Source: Butyrivibrio proteoclasticus P6B7
Lineage (GTDB): Bacteria > Bacillota > Clostridia > Lachnospirales > Lachnospiraceae
DNA: 64,000 nt
Direction of reading: 5' to 3'
Assembly: GCF_000622085.1 (NCBI RefSeq)
Contig: NZ_JHWL01000013.1
Span: forward strand, 1-64,000
The notes under the pieces were generated by a model. That model had not been told where the DNA came from. It ran no database searches and saw only the letters and a program-made list of their open reading frames with translations. Shown here one piece after another: positions 25,476-34,578 of this stretch (within the stretch, counting starts at the first letter, position 1; the number at the start of each line of letters is the position of its first letter). The translations under genes and the position numbers were made by a program.

Positions 25476-27779
25476 TTAAAGCTCTTCTGCCTTCTTAAGG
25501 AAGTATTTAAACTTTGTCTTAAGATCGAACCACATAGGTGATGCGATGAAGATAGATGAGTATGTACCACTGATAACACCAACCATAAGAGGAAGTGCGA
25601 ACATCTTGATGTCTACTACACCGAAGATGAACAGTGCAAGTACTGTGAAGAAGGTTGTGATTGATGTGAACAAGCTTCGTGTAACTGTCTGAGATACACT
25701 CTTGTTAACAAGCTCTTCATACTCGTTCTTGTTGTTAGCTGTCTTAAGGTTCTCACGGATACGGTCGAAGGTAACGATTGTATCGTTGATAGAGTAACCG
25801 ATAATTGTAAGTACTACAGCGATGAATGTTGTACCAACTGTGAGGTAACGAACAAATGCATATGTAGCTACAACGATAAGTGCGTCGTGTGCAAGAGCGA
25901 TGATAGCAGCTGCACCAAACTTGATATCCTTAAATCTGATCCAGATGTAGATAAGCATAAGTACAAGTGCTACAGCAAGAGCTACGATAGCATCTCTTCT
26001 CATCTCTCCACTGATTACTGAGCTGATTGTCTCAGCTGCGATGTGATCGGAAGATACTCCAAACTTCTCAGTAAATACATTCTCAAAGGCTTCTCTCTGT
26101 GCAAGTGTAAGAGTAGGAGTCTTGAATACTACCTGTGTTGTTCCAGGAACTGGCTGAATCTGAATCTCGTTAACACCTGTAGCAGCAACAAGTTCAGGCT
26201 TAATTGTAGCTTCAACCTGCTCAGCTGTCATCTCAGTATCAAGTGTAACTGTTGTAGATGTACCACCTACGAAATCAAGACTGTAGTTGAAAGCTCCCTT
26301 TCCCTGTCCAGCATTGATTCCCATTACTACGAATGAAGCAATGATGATGGCTGCTGAAATACCATAAGTAATCTTTCTGATACCGATAAAGTCGTGCTTC
26401 TTAGCCTTCTTAGCCTTACCATAGAGAACAGGGTTCTGAAGTCCCATTCCATAGAAGATTGAAGTGATAAGTCTTGTTACAACAAGTGCTGTGAACATTG
26501 AAAGCACGATACCAAGAATAAGTGTCTGTGCAAATCCCTTGATAGAACCTGTACCAAGGAAGTAAAGAACTGCTGCTACGATAAGAGTTGTGATGTTACC
26601 ATCAAGGATTGAAGAAAGAGCCTTGTTGTAACCGTTCTTACGAGCATCATCAACTGCCTTACCAGCAGCGATCTCTTCTCTAATACGTGAGAACACAAGA
26701 ACGTTCGCATCTACCGCCATACCAATTGAAAGGATGATACCAGCGATACCAGGAAGTGTAAGTGTCATCTCAAATGCTGAGAGAAGGAATACGATAAGTC
26801 CGCTGTAGAATCCAAGAGCAAGTGTTGCTGAAAGACCAAGGATTCTAAATACAACGATCATAAATAATGCAATAAGGATAAATCCTACAAGTGCTGCGAT
26901 CAAACTTGTTCTGATAGCATCTGAACCAAGCTGAGCACCAACTACGTTAGAACGAAGTTCCTGAAGCTGAAGCTTAAGTCCACCGATTCTGATCATAGAA
27001 GCAAGATTCTGGCATGACTCGTAGTCGCTCTGTCCAGTAATAACTGCCTTACCATCTGTAATCTCTGCCTGAACAGTAGGAACAGAAATGAACTGGCCAT
27101 CATAGTAGATACCAATTGTCTCGCCATTTGCATAAGCCTTCTTAGTAGCTGCTGCAAAAGCAGTCTTACCATTCTCTGAGAACTCAAGAGATACAACTGG
27201 CTTGCTGTTGCCATAAGAATTCTGCTGGAATGTAGCCTGTGAAGCTACAACGTCTGAACCAGAAAGAACGATTGAGCCCTCTGCCTCAAGCTCGTCAAGA
27301 CTCTTCTCAAGAACATAGCCCATGATGAGATTTCCATCTTCGTCGATCTCCATCTGACCATCAGCTGTCATACCATAGTGGTATGTGTAGTTCTCATTAC
27401 CATTTGCATCTGTCTGTGCTATGAAATAAAGATTACCTGGCTGACCAAGCTCCTCTAAGATTGCATTAGCATCAGATACACCAGGAATCTCGATATTGAT
27501 TCTGTTGTTGCCCTCCTGATATACGAGAGCCTCTGTACTATACTGCTCTACACGCTTCTGGAGCTTGTAGATAGTATCTTTCATGTCTTCGCTACTTGGC
27601 TTTCCATCCCCTACAACCTCATAAGTGATGCTGACACCACCTGCAAGGTCCAGACCAAGATCAATACTTGATAATGATCCTGACTTGTCTGCACCAAGTC
27701 CGTACACTGCTGTGTACCCAAGTCCCCCCAAAAGACCAAGGACAAGGATCAGCGCTAAAAAGTACTTTACGCGTTTCAT
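25476..27779 (-). CDS. secDF: Fused protein-export membrane protein SecDF
   Basis: 767 residues, SecD and SecF in one chain as in many Firmicutes. The N-terminal helix is followed by the large extracytoplasmic P1 domain (DLGLDLAGGVSITYEV near residue 42 is the SecD start motif), six membrane helices, then the SecF half with DFVGGTSTTVTL and a second set of six helices. It uses the proton gradient to pull translocating proteins out of SecYEG. It follows the SCIFF maturase by 15 bases; SCIFF genes next to SecDF is a recurring clostridial arrangement. Confidence 0.95.
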   Translation of the reverse strand: MKRVKYFLALILVLGLLGGLGYTAVYGLGADKSGSLSSIDLGLDLAGGVSITYEVVGDGKPSSEDMKDTIYKLQKRVEQYSTEALVYQEGNNRINIEIPGVSDANAILEELGQPGNLYFIAQTDANGNENYTYHYGMTADGQMEIDEDGNLIMGYVLEKSLDELEAEGSIVLSGSDVVASQATFQQNSYGNSKPVVSLEFSENGKTAFAAATKKAYANGETIGIYYDGQFISVPTVQAEITDGKAVITGQSDYESCQNLASMIRIGGLKLQLQELRSNVVGAQLGSDAIRTSLIAALVGFILIALFMIVVFRILGLSATLALGFYSGLIVFLLSAFEMTLTLPGIAGIILSIGMAVDANVLVFSRIREEIAAGKAVDDARKNGYNKALSSILDGNITTLIVAAVLYFLGTGSIKGFAQTLILGIVLSMFTALVVTRLITSIFYGMGLQNPVLYGKAKKAKKHDFIGIRKITYGISAAIIIASFVVMGINAGQGKGAFNYSLDFVGGTSTTVTLDTEMTAEQVEATIKPELVAATGVNEIQIQPVPGTTQVVFKTPTLTLAQREAFENVFTEKFGVSSDHIAAETISSVISGEMRRDAIVALAVALVLMLIYIWIRFKDIKFGAAAIIALAHDALIVVATYAFVRYLTVGTTFIAVVLTIIGYSINDTIVTFDRIRENLKTANNKNEYEELVNKSVSQTVTRSLFTSITTFFTVLALFIFGVVDIKMFALPLMVGVISGTYSSIFIASPMWFDLKTKFKYFLKKAEEL

Positions 27780-27794
27780 ACTAAAAATCCTCCG

Positions 27795-29228
27795 TTACCC
27801 TTCTTCTTCGGCTAAAGCCGCTTTTATCATAATAGCACATTCGATACGCTTTCTCTGAAGCTCACATCCGTGCTTATATGTTGTATTGATATCCCCGTTA
27901 AAATTGTAAGCATTGGCTGCACAACCGCCGCTACAATAATATCTGGCAAAGCATTCCTGACACTCAGGTCTTGAATATACATTGCTGCACTTGAACATCT
28001 CTCTGATGTCATTCCTTGTAATACCATCATAGACATTACCCATGATGAAATCCTCATTGCCAACAAACTGATGACAAGGATAAAGGTCTCCCCAAGGTGT
28101 AACTCCAAGATATTCACATCCTGAACCACAGCCAGAAAGTCTCTTGGCAACACATGGGCCGCCCTCAAGGTCTATATTGAAGTGGAAGAAGTTAAAGCCT
28201 CTTCCCTCTTTCTTACGCTCTAAGTAGAACTTAGCAAGCTTGTCATACTCTTCGCAGAGCTTAGGAATATCCTCATCCTTAAGTGCGTACCAGTCCTCTG
28301 GCTTAGCAACTACAGGCTCTACAGAGATCTGCTTGAATCCAAGGTCTGCCAAATGCTTAACATCCTCAGAGAAATCGAGGTTGTTGTGAGTAAAGGTACC
28401 TCTTACGAAGTATCTAAGCTGATGACGAGACTCTGCTACCTTCTGGAACTTAGGAACGATCTCATCATAGCAGCCCTGTCCACCTCTCTTAGGACGCATA
28501 GCATCATTAACCTCTTTACGTCCATCGATGGAAAGAACTATGTTACCCATCTCTTTATTAACATACTCAAGGATCTCATCATTAAGAAGTGTTCCGTTAG
28601 TAGTAATTGTAAAACGGAAATTCTTGTCATGCTCCTTCTCAATTGAGCGTCCGTACTCTACGATCTTCTTGACAACTTCCCAGTTTAAAAGTGGCTCACC
28701 ACCAAAGAAGTCTACCTCAAGATTACGTCTGCTGCCTGAATTCTTAACAAGGAAGTCAAGGGCTGCCTTACCAACCTCTTCGCTCATAAGCGCTCTTCTT
28801 CCATGATACTCTCCTTCATCAGCAAAGCAATATTTACATCTGAGGTTACAATCGTGAGCAATATTAAGGCAAAGAGCCTTAACTACTGTATCTCTGTTCT
28901 GGAAGTCCTCAACGTAATTCTCATATACATCATCTGTATAAAGAACCTGAGCCTCTCTAAGATCTAAAAGCTCATCGATACCTTCCCTGATATCCTCTTT
29001 AGAATAAGCTGATAATTCTGAAGAAGCGTTTAGCTCTTCGAAAAGCCAGCTTGAATCAGCACTCTTATTATTATCTTCCTCTTTGCCTGCAGCAGTGCCA
29101 TATTTACCTGCAAGCTTATCCTCTACAACCTTAACAAGGTCAAAGACAACGTCATCTACAACGTGTACTGAACCACTGTTTACATCAAGGACAATGTTGT
29201 AGCCGTTGTTCTTGTAAGCGTGAACCAT
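27795..29228 (-). CDS. scfB: SCIFF radical-SAM/SPASM maturase (thioether-forming)
   Basis: 477 residues. N-terminal RiPP-recognition region, then radical-SAM cluster motif CNLRCKYCFADEGEYHGRRA (CxxxCxxC, about residue 105-125), then a SPASM domain with Cys-rich segments CGSGCEYLG, CHQF and CQECFARYYCSGGC that hold two auxiliary Fe-S clusters. Homologues (for example CteB/Tte1186) link Cys sulphur to the alpha-carbon of another residue in the SCIFF peptide. The precursor gene is 129 bases upstream and secDF directly downstream. Confidence 0.95.
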   Translation of the reverse strand: MVHAYKNNGYNIVLDVNSGSVHVVDDVVFDLVKVVEDKLAGKYGTAAGKEEDNNKSADSSWLFEELNASSELSAYSKEDIREGIDELLDLREAQVLYTDDVYENYVEDFQNRDTVVKALCLNIAHDCNLRCKYCFADEGEYHGRRALMSEEVGKAALDFLVKNSGSRRNLEVDFFGGEPLLNWEVVKKIVEYGRSIEKEHDKNFRFTITTNGTLLNDEILEYVNKEMGNIVLSIDGRKEVNDAMRPKRGGQGCYDEIVPKFQKVAESRHQLRYFVRGTFTHNNLDFSEDVKHLADLGFKQISVEPVVAKPEDWYALKDEDIPKLCEEYDKLAKFYLERKKEGRGFNFFHFNIDLEGGPCVAKRLSGCGSGCEYLGVTPWGDLYPCHQFVGNEDFIMGNVYDGITRNDIREMFKCSNVYSRPECQECFARYYCSGGCAANAYNFNGDINTTYKHGCELQRKRIECAIMIKAALAEEEG

Positions 29229-29271
29229 ATTATAAAAAAACTCCTAACCTATTACCTATAACGCAAAACTA

Positions 29272-29293
29272 GGCAGCGACCGTAGTCGCTGCC
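29272..29293 (-). terminator. Hairpin between SCIFF peptide and maturase genes
   Basis: A perfect 9-bp GGCAGCGAC/GTCGCTGCC stem with a 4-base loop, followed on the minus strand by TAGTTTTGC. The T run is short, so it looks like a leaky terminator or RNA-processing hairpin that would leave more peptide mRNA than maturase mRNA. Confidence 0.6.
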
Positions 29294-29357
29294 CGACTCG
29301 ACATAATCTGTACCCGGAAATAAACAAATACTTCCGGAATGCCCATAAATCAGTAGA

Positions 29358-29504
29358 TTACTTGCTAAGCTGCTCGCAGCTCTGGTTACCTACTGTGCAA
29401 GATGTCTTACATGCTGACTGGCAAGATGTCTGGCACTCGCCGCATCCACCCTTCTTCATAGACTCCTTAAGATTTCTTGTAACTAATGACTTTACATGCT
29501 TCAT
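29358..29504 (-). CDS. scfA: SCIFF peptide (six cysteines in forty-five residues), RiPP precursor
   Basis: A 48-residue gene. It begins MKHVKSLVTRNLKESMKKGG, then carries six evenly spaced cysteines (residues 21, 24, 28, 32, 36 and 43) in CGECQTSCQSACKTSCTVG and ends SCEQLSK. This is the canonical SCIFF sequence, nearly invariant across Clostridia. The ATG has AGGAGG five bases upstream. The modified peptide's biological role is not known. It has its own strong promoter at 29564-29593 and is followed by a hairpin and the maturase gene. Confidence 0.95.
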   Translation of the reverse strand: MKHVKSLVTRNLKESMKKGGCGECQTSCQSACKTSCTVGNQSCEQLSK

Positions 29505-29563
29505 AATTGCCTCCTACTTGAAAATGCGGGATTACTCCACTTTTCGAGTTTTTACATCAATGT

Positions 29564-29593
29564 AGTATAACATATTTTTATGTCTGTTTGCAA
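29564..29593 (-). promoter_or_regulatory. SCIFF cassette promoter
   Basis: Minus strand: -35 TTGCAA, 18-base spacer, -10 TATACT with an extended TG one base upstream. It gives a leader of about 50 bases before the peptide gene. The -35 overlaps the perfect palindrome GCAAGCTTGC (29590-29599). Confidence 0.65.
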
Positions 29594-29609
29594 GCTTGCG
29601 CAAACACAC

Positions 29610-30887
29610 TTATTCGCTGTCCTGTTCTGCTTCCTGCATGGAATTAACAGTGATCAGAACCTTCGTAATCCTGTTTCTCTTAATACCTCTGGCCGTAAGA
29701 GTTATACCATTTTGTAAAGTAACTGTCTCTCCATAGCCAGGAAGTCTGTCAAGATTCTCAATCATAAGACCACCGATGGAATCATAGTCTTCAGAATCAA
29801 GGTTGGTTCCAAGGGCATCGTTGATATCATCAAGCTTCATATTACCTTCAACCAGATATCTTCTGCCGCCAATATTCTGAATAAGTGTGGCCTCATCAGA
29901 GTCATACTCATCTCTGATCTCACCTACAATTTCTTCCAAAAGGTCTTCCAGAGTGATCATACCTACTGTTGCGCCGTACTCAGACAGTACAAAGGCCACA
30001 TTCTGTGACTTTTCTCTCATTTCCATAAGAAGATCTGCTGTCTTCTTAAATTCGTAGGTATAATAAGCCTTTCTTATGTGATCTGATATCTTGAAATTCT
30101 CCTTATCCTCAAGAAGAACAAGATCCTTAATATTGATAAGTCCAATGATATTATCCTGCTCATTGCCTTCATACACAGGAATTCTGGTGTACATTTCCTC
30201 CTTGAACACCTTCATAACCTCATTGTAATCAGCATCTGTACTGACGCAGGTCATATCGATACGTGGAATCATGATGTCCTTGGCCACGGCGTCTGAGAAA
30301 TCAAACACGTTGTAAATGATCTCTTTTTCACCCTGTTCAATTACACCATCCTCATGGCTTACATCCACGTAGGTCTTAAGCTCATTCTCAGTCATGGCCT
30401 GTCTGCTGTTGGTATCAACTCTAAAGAGCTTGAGGATTGCAGTCGCAACGCCATTTATCACAAAGTTTAATGGCTTCATCACAACCATGATTACAAGGAC
30501 AATCCTTGCATACCAAAGAGACATATTCTCTGCATAAGCAGTAGCCACAGTCTTAGGAATGATCTCTCCTAAGATAAGCACCACAAGAGTAAGAACTCCG
30601 GTACCTATTCCCACTGCAAAAGATCCAAATAAATCCGTAACATAAACTGTCATAAGCGCTGATGCACTCAGATTGACTATGTTGTTGCCAATCAGAATTG
30701 CAGATAACATCTTCTGCGTGTCCTCACAGATCTTGAGGACCAGACCAGCTCTTTTATTGCCTTCGTCAAAAAGAGCTTTCATCTTAACCCGGTTAACAGT
30801 CATAAAGGCTGTCTCAGCAGATGAAAAGAAGGATGATAAAAGAACAAGTACAATCAGAATGATCAGCCTGATAGAATGAACGCTCAA
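29610..30887 (-). CDS. CNNM/HlyC-CorC family transporter with CBS domains
   Basis: 425 residues. An N-terminal CNNM (DUF21) domain with about four hydrophobic segments (residues 5-150, with the SAETAFMTVN segment) is followed by two CBS domains (about 200-330) and a C-terminal CorC_HlyC domain. Relatives are magnesium/cobalt efflux proteins. Its stop codon is about 17 bases from the -35 of the SCIFF promoter. Confidence 0.9.
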   Translation of the reverse strand: MSVHSIRLIILIVLVLLSSFFSSAETAFMTVNRVKMKALFDEGNKRAGLVLKICEDTQKMLSAILIGNNIVNLSASALMTVYVTDLFGSFAVGIGTGVLTLVVLILGEIIPKTVATAYAENMSLWYARIVLVIMVVMKPLNFVINGVATAILKLFRVDTNSRQAMTENELKTYVDVSHEDGVIEQGEKEIIYNVFDFSDAVAKDIMIPRIDMTCVSTDADYNEVMKVFKEEMYTRIPVYEGNEQDNIIGLINIKDLVLLEDKENFKISDHIRKAYYTYEFKKTADLLMEMREKSQNVAFVLSEYGATVGMITLEDLLEEIVGEIRDEYDSDEATLIQNIGGRRYLVEGNMKLDDINDALGTNLDSEDYDSIGGLMIENLDRLPGYGETVTLQNGITLTARGIKRNRITKVLITVNSMQEAEQDSE

Positions 30888-30930
30888 AGAAAACCTCCTA
30901 CCTTATCTACCTGTGTATCATTTTGATTAA

Positions 30931-31245
30931 TCAGTCGAGATGAAAGACCGGATGCAGATCCACCGCAACAGGGCTATTATCAGGATTAGTCTCCATGATA
31001 TCCGCCATAAAATCCCACCATTTGCGGTTGATAGCTGTATCTGCGCTCTTAGCCCAGAGCTCTTCATCTTCGATCTCTATATATCCATAAAGAACTAAAG
31101 TCTCAGGATCAAGGTAAATGCTATAATTGTGACCGCCATGCTCGTGGATCATCTGCTGCATCTCAGGCCACAGCTCATTGTGCCTTTTCTCATACTCTTT
31201 TTCCATACCTGGATATAATTTCATTTTAAATCCTTTTCTGATCAT
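30931..31245 (-). CDS. rhaM: L-rhamnose mutarotase
   Basis: 104 residues, exact family length. MIRKGFKMKLYPGMEKEYEK, HNELWPEM (the catalytic His region), YSIYLDPETLVLYGYIE and KWWDFMADIMETN match the RhaM signature. It interconverts alpha and beta L-rhamnose. No other rhamnose gene is nearby; it sits between hisS and the CNNM gene, possibly in one transcript by chance. Confidence 0.92.
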   Translation of the reverse strand: MIRKGFKMKLYPGMEKEYEKRHNELWPEMQQMIHEHGGHNYSIYLDPETLVLYGYIEIEDEELWAKSADTAINRKWWDFMADIMETNPDNSPVAVDLHPVFHLD

Positions 31246-31270
31246 TGTTGTCTCCCCCCGTATAGTTTTG

Positions 31271-32536
31271 TCAATCTAAAGGCTTTTCGTAAAAGTCCTG
31301 AATATCTTCGTAGCCCTGTTCTGCAAGCTGCTGCTTCTGGAACTTCTTGTTCTTGTTCATGCGAACAACAAGTACCTGATTGCCGTCAGCTCTTTCCTTC
31401 TGAGCAAGGGAGATGATCTCTGAAAGTCTCTCGCCCTTGATACCTTTCTCAATAAGGAATGCTTTCTTGGAGCTCTCGCCAGGAATCTTGAAGCCTTCAT
31501 CCATCATGATCATGATAATACGCTCAAATCCAATTGAGAATCCACAGGCTGGAGTATCCTGTCCAAGGAACTTACCAACCATCTTATCGTAACGTCCGCC
31601 GCCACCACAGCTTCCGCCGTACTGAGGCATGGAAACCTCAAAAATAGTACCTGTATAATAAGACATACCTCTTACAAGAGTTGGATCAAATACCATCTCA
31701 AACTGAGCTGTCTTAGTAGCATCAACACTTGAAATAATCTCTTCAAGACTCTCTCTAACTTCAGCATCAAGGAATTCTCCAAGCATATCAGCGATAATCT
31801 TGATTCCCTCAAGGCTGCTCTTACCCTCTGCTGCTCTGAACAGGTCAAGATACTTATCTACGCTCTCCTTAGAGTAGCCAGCCTTAAGAAGCTCCTCAGA
31901 AACGCCATCGATACCGATCTTATCCATCTTATCAAGGGTGATGAATACGTTATCGTAGTCCTCTTCTGGGAATCCACTGTAGGCAGCCATAGCCTTAAGA
32001 ATTCTTCTCTCATTAATTCTAATCTTGAAGTCCTTAAAGCCAAGTCTTCCAAGGGTTGTGGTTGTAGCAAGGATAAGCTCTATCTCCGCAAGGTTAGAAG
32101 GCTCGCCAAGAATATCGATATCGCACTGCATGAACTGACGATATCTACCCTTCTGTGGTCTGTCTGCTCTCCATACATTACCCATCTGAAGTGCCTTAAA
32201 TGGTGCTGGAAGTTCATTGGCGTGATTAGCATAGAAACGAACAAGAGGAACTGTCAGGTCATATCTAAGGCCTGAATCAGTAAGATCGTTCTCTTCCTTG
32301 GCATTAGCAAGATCAAGCTTCTCTCCTCTTTTCATTACCTTGAAGATAAGCTTCTCATTCTCGCCGCCCTGTTTGCTGTTAAGATTGGCCAGGGACTCAA
32401 CACAAGGAGTCTCTATAGATGTAAATCCAAATTCTGCATAGGTCTTTTTGATAACTCCTATACAGTAATCTCTTAGTTTCATTTCGGAAGGAAGAATATC
32501 TTTCATTCCGGTAACTGGTTTCTTGATCAGTGACAT
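31271..32536 (-). CDS. hisS: Histidyl-tRNA synthetase
   Basis: 421 residues, class II synthetase. Motif 2 is GRYRQFMQCDIDILG, the histidine-specific loops are RGMSYYTGTIFEV and GGGGRYD, and motif 3 is ACGFSIGFERI. A short anticodon-binding domain is at the C-terminus. The upstream gap is only about 85 bases and has no T-box. It has an AGGAAAGG ribosome binding site. Confidence 0.95.
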   Translation of the reverse strand: MSLIKKPVTGMKDILPSEMKLRDYCIGVIKKTYAEFGFTSIETPCVESLANLNSKQGGENEKLIFKVMKRGEKLDLANAKEENDLTDSGLRYDLTVPLVRFYANHANELPAPFKALQMGNVWRADRPQKGRYRQFMQCDIDILGEPSNLAEIELILATTTTLGRLGFKDFKIRINERRILKAMAAYSGFPEEDYDNVFITLDKMDKIGIDGVSEELLKAGYSKESVDKYLDLFRAAEGKSSLEGIKIIADMLGEFLDAEVRESLEEIISSVDATKTAQFEMVFDPTLVRGMSYYTGTIFEVSMPQYGGSCGGGGRYDKMVGKFLGQDTPACGFSIGFERIIMIMMDEGFKIPGESSKKAFLIEKGIKGERLSEIISLAQKERADGNQVLVVRMNKNKKFQKQQLAEQGYEDIQDFYEKPLD

Positions 32537-32620
32537 AATTACCTTTCCTCAAATACTTAAAAATATACTTTATTCAAACAAAGTATAGAATAGCATAGAT
32601 TTTTCTTTTTCAAAAGAGGC

Positions 32621-34576
32621 TCAATAATTATGTTCCTGAAGGAATTTCAAAAACTGGTCCTTAGGCATTGGTCTTGCGTAGTAAAAGCCCTGAATATGGT
32701 CGCATCCAAGCTTTATTATCTGCTTGGCCTGCTCAGCAGTCTCTACACCCTCTGCCACAATTTTCTTTTTAAGAGCCTTGATGATCTTAATAATATTGAA
32801 CATTACCATATAGGAAGTTTCTGAATTGAAGGCAGACTGCACAATGCTCTTATCAAGCTTGTAGAGGTCCACTGGCATATTAGTTGCTCTTGCAATGTTA
32901 GAATAGCCGGTGCCAAAATCATCGATGGAAAGCTCCACACCATTTTCCCTGAGCTTGTCAATGTTATCCATCATAACTGAAGAGAGCTTGTCATCCATGG
33001 TCTCGGTGATCTCGAAGTTCAGCTCACTGGATTTAACATTATATTTCTTCATGGTGGCAAGAATATTATCAGCAAGATTGGTCTGAATACAGTCAACTAT
33101 AGAAAGATTAACCTCCACGAAATTAAGTCCGTAGGATCTGGCAGATGAGGTATCAAACATCTCACATACAGAAGAAATAACGAATCTGTCAATATCAATA
33201 ACCTTACCATTTCGCTCAGCCACCGGCATAAATACAGCAGGAGAAATAAATCCAAGGTTTGGATCCTTTAGTCGAAGCAAAGCCTCCGCTGAATCAAATT
33301 TCCCGGATTCTGCGCAGTAGATAGGCTGATAATATACCTGTAGAAGATCATCCTCCAGTGCATGCTTAACGATAGCATCGATTTTCTTATCGTGCTCAAC
33401 AATCTTAAGATTTAAGTCAGTAACTCTAAGTATTTCTCTGTTCTGTCTAATAAGCGCCTTATCTATAACGCCCTTAACTTCATTAAATCTGTCAACAGAA
33501 TCAATCTCATCAGGAAATGCCAGTGCATAGAGACTTACCAGGAGCTTGATATCCTTATCCTTAAGATGCCATTCATCCTTAAAGCGCTTTCTGATACTGT
33601 CAGCAGTTCTTTCTATAATCGTTTCATCTGGAAGGACTCCAGGGAATATGATCATAAAATCACCCTGATCCGGATGGAACAGCTCTTCATTAGGACATAA
33701 AGGCTTAAGGTAGGAAGTTATCTGTTCTAATATCTCTGTGGAAGCTTCAATCGACTCACTTCCAAGGATCACAGACAGCTTATCTACATGTATTCCCAAA
33801 AGAGTAAACTCTTTTTTCTGCAGGATATTGTTGGAAATAAGGAATTCCAGCGCTGTTCTGGTCTTGGCTCCAGACATTCTATCCACAAACTCGCCCGGAT
33901 TCTGGAAGGTATAAACACAAAGAAGAAGCGCGATGGAAACACTAAACTCAAATACTGAGCTGGATTTGGTAATAATTCTGATAGGTATTCCAAGGAGCAT
34001 CAGGAAGTAGTATGCAACAATAACATAGGCCTTTTCTGTACTGAGAGACCTGGTATATTTGATCAAAAGATAAGCACTAAAAATGAAGTACAGGATAACA
34101 CCGATGTTGACAGTAGCTCCCTGAGGGTAATTGAACTCCATCTCCCCCTCTTCTGAAAAATAGAAATAATACTCAGAAATAAAGCCGCTGAACATAAAGA
34201 ACATGGCATAGGCAGTAGGTGCAAACAAAACAATGCGCCTTATTTCACTCTTTGGCTCAATGTGGAAAATAGACATGACATATTTCATTGTGAAATATGC
34301 AAGCATGTAAGTAGCTGCTTTTTCCAGGATTACACAGGTGGAGTTAACACTGGCACTTATCGCAATCCTTCCATAGGTGGAATAAATATAGATATTGTGA
34401 ACTAGAGCCATGATATTTAAGAAAATAGCAAGGAAAACAATGCAGCCAAAATTAGACCTTTGTTTGCTGTAGTTATCTTCCTCTGACAGATGAATCAAAA
34501 GAACTACCAACAAAAGCGCAAGGGATGACACCGTAAATGTTATATTATAGCTTTGAGGATTAGTGAATATTTCCAT
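32621..34576 (-). CDS. Membrane-bound EAL-domain c-di-GMP phosphodiesterase
   Basis: 651 residues, same layout as the gene at 3983-5884: about seven hydrophobic segments (residues 10-230), a GGDEF-like domain with a lost signature (QGDFM), and an EAL domain (about 390-650) with complete catalytic residues: EALLR, VNLSIVD, EITE, DDFGTGYS, YKLDKS, EGVE and QGFYY. It is predicted to be active. It starts 2 bases after the stop of the degenerate paralogue upstream, so the two are co-translated and may form a heteromer. Confidence 0.85.
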   Translation of the reverse strand: MEIFTNPQSYNITFTVSSLALLLVVLLIHLSEEDNYSKQRSNFGCIVFLAIFLNIMALVHNIYIYSTYGRIAISASVNSTCVILEKAATYMLAYFTMKYVMSIFHIEPKSEIRRIVLFAPTAYAMFFMFSGFISEYYFYFSEEGEMEFNYPQGATVNIGVILYFIFSAYLLIKYTRSLSTEKAYVIVAYYFLMLLGIPIRIITKSSSVFEFSVSIALLLCVYTFQNPGEFVDRMSGAKTRTALEFLISNNILQKKEFTLLGIHVDKLSVILGSESIEASTEILEQITSYLKPLCPNEELFHPDQGDFMIIFPGVLPDETIIERTADSIRKRFKDEWHLKDKDIKLLVSLYALAFPDEIDSVDRFNEVKGVIDKALIRQNREILRVTDLNLKIVEHDKKIDAIVKHALEDDLLQVYYQPIYCAESGKFDSAEALLRLKDPNLGFISPAVFMPVAERNGKVIDIDRFVISSVCEMFDTSSARSYGLNFVEVNLSIVDCIQTNLADNILATMKKYNVKSSELNFEITETMDDKLSSVMMDNIDKLRENGVELSIDDFGTGYSNIARATNMPVDLYKLDKSIVQSAFNSETSYMVMFNIIKIIKALKKKIVAEGVETAEQAKQIIKLGCDHIQGFYYARPMPKDQFLKFLQEHNY

Positions 34577-34578
34577 AT

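Noticed and set aside
32537..32620. T-box riboswitch for hisS
   Set aside because: The upstream gap is only 84 bases and contains no specifier loop or T-box sequence.
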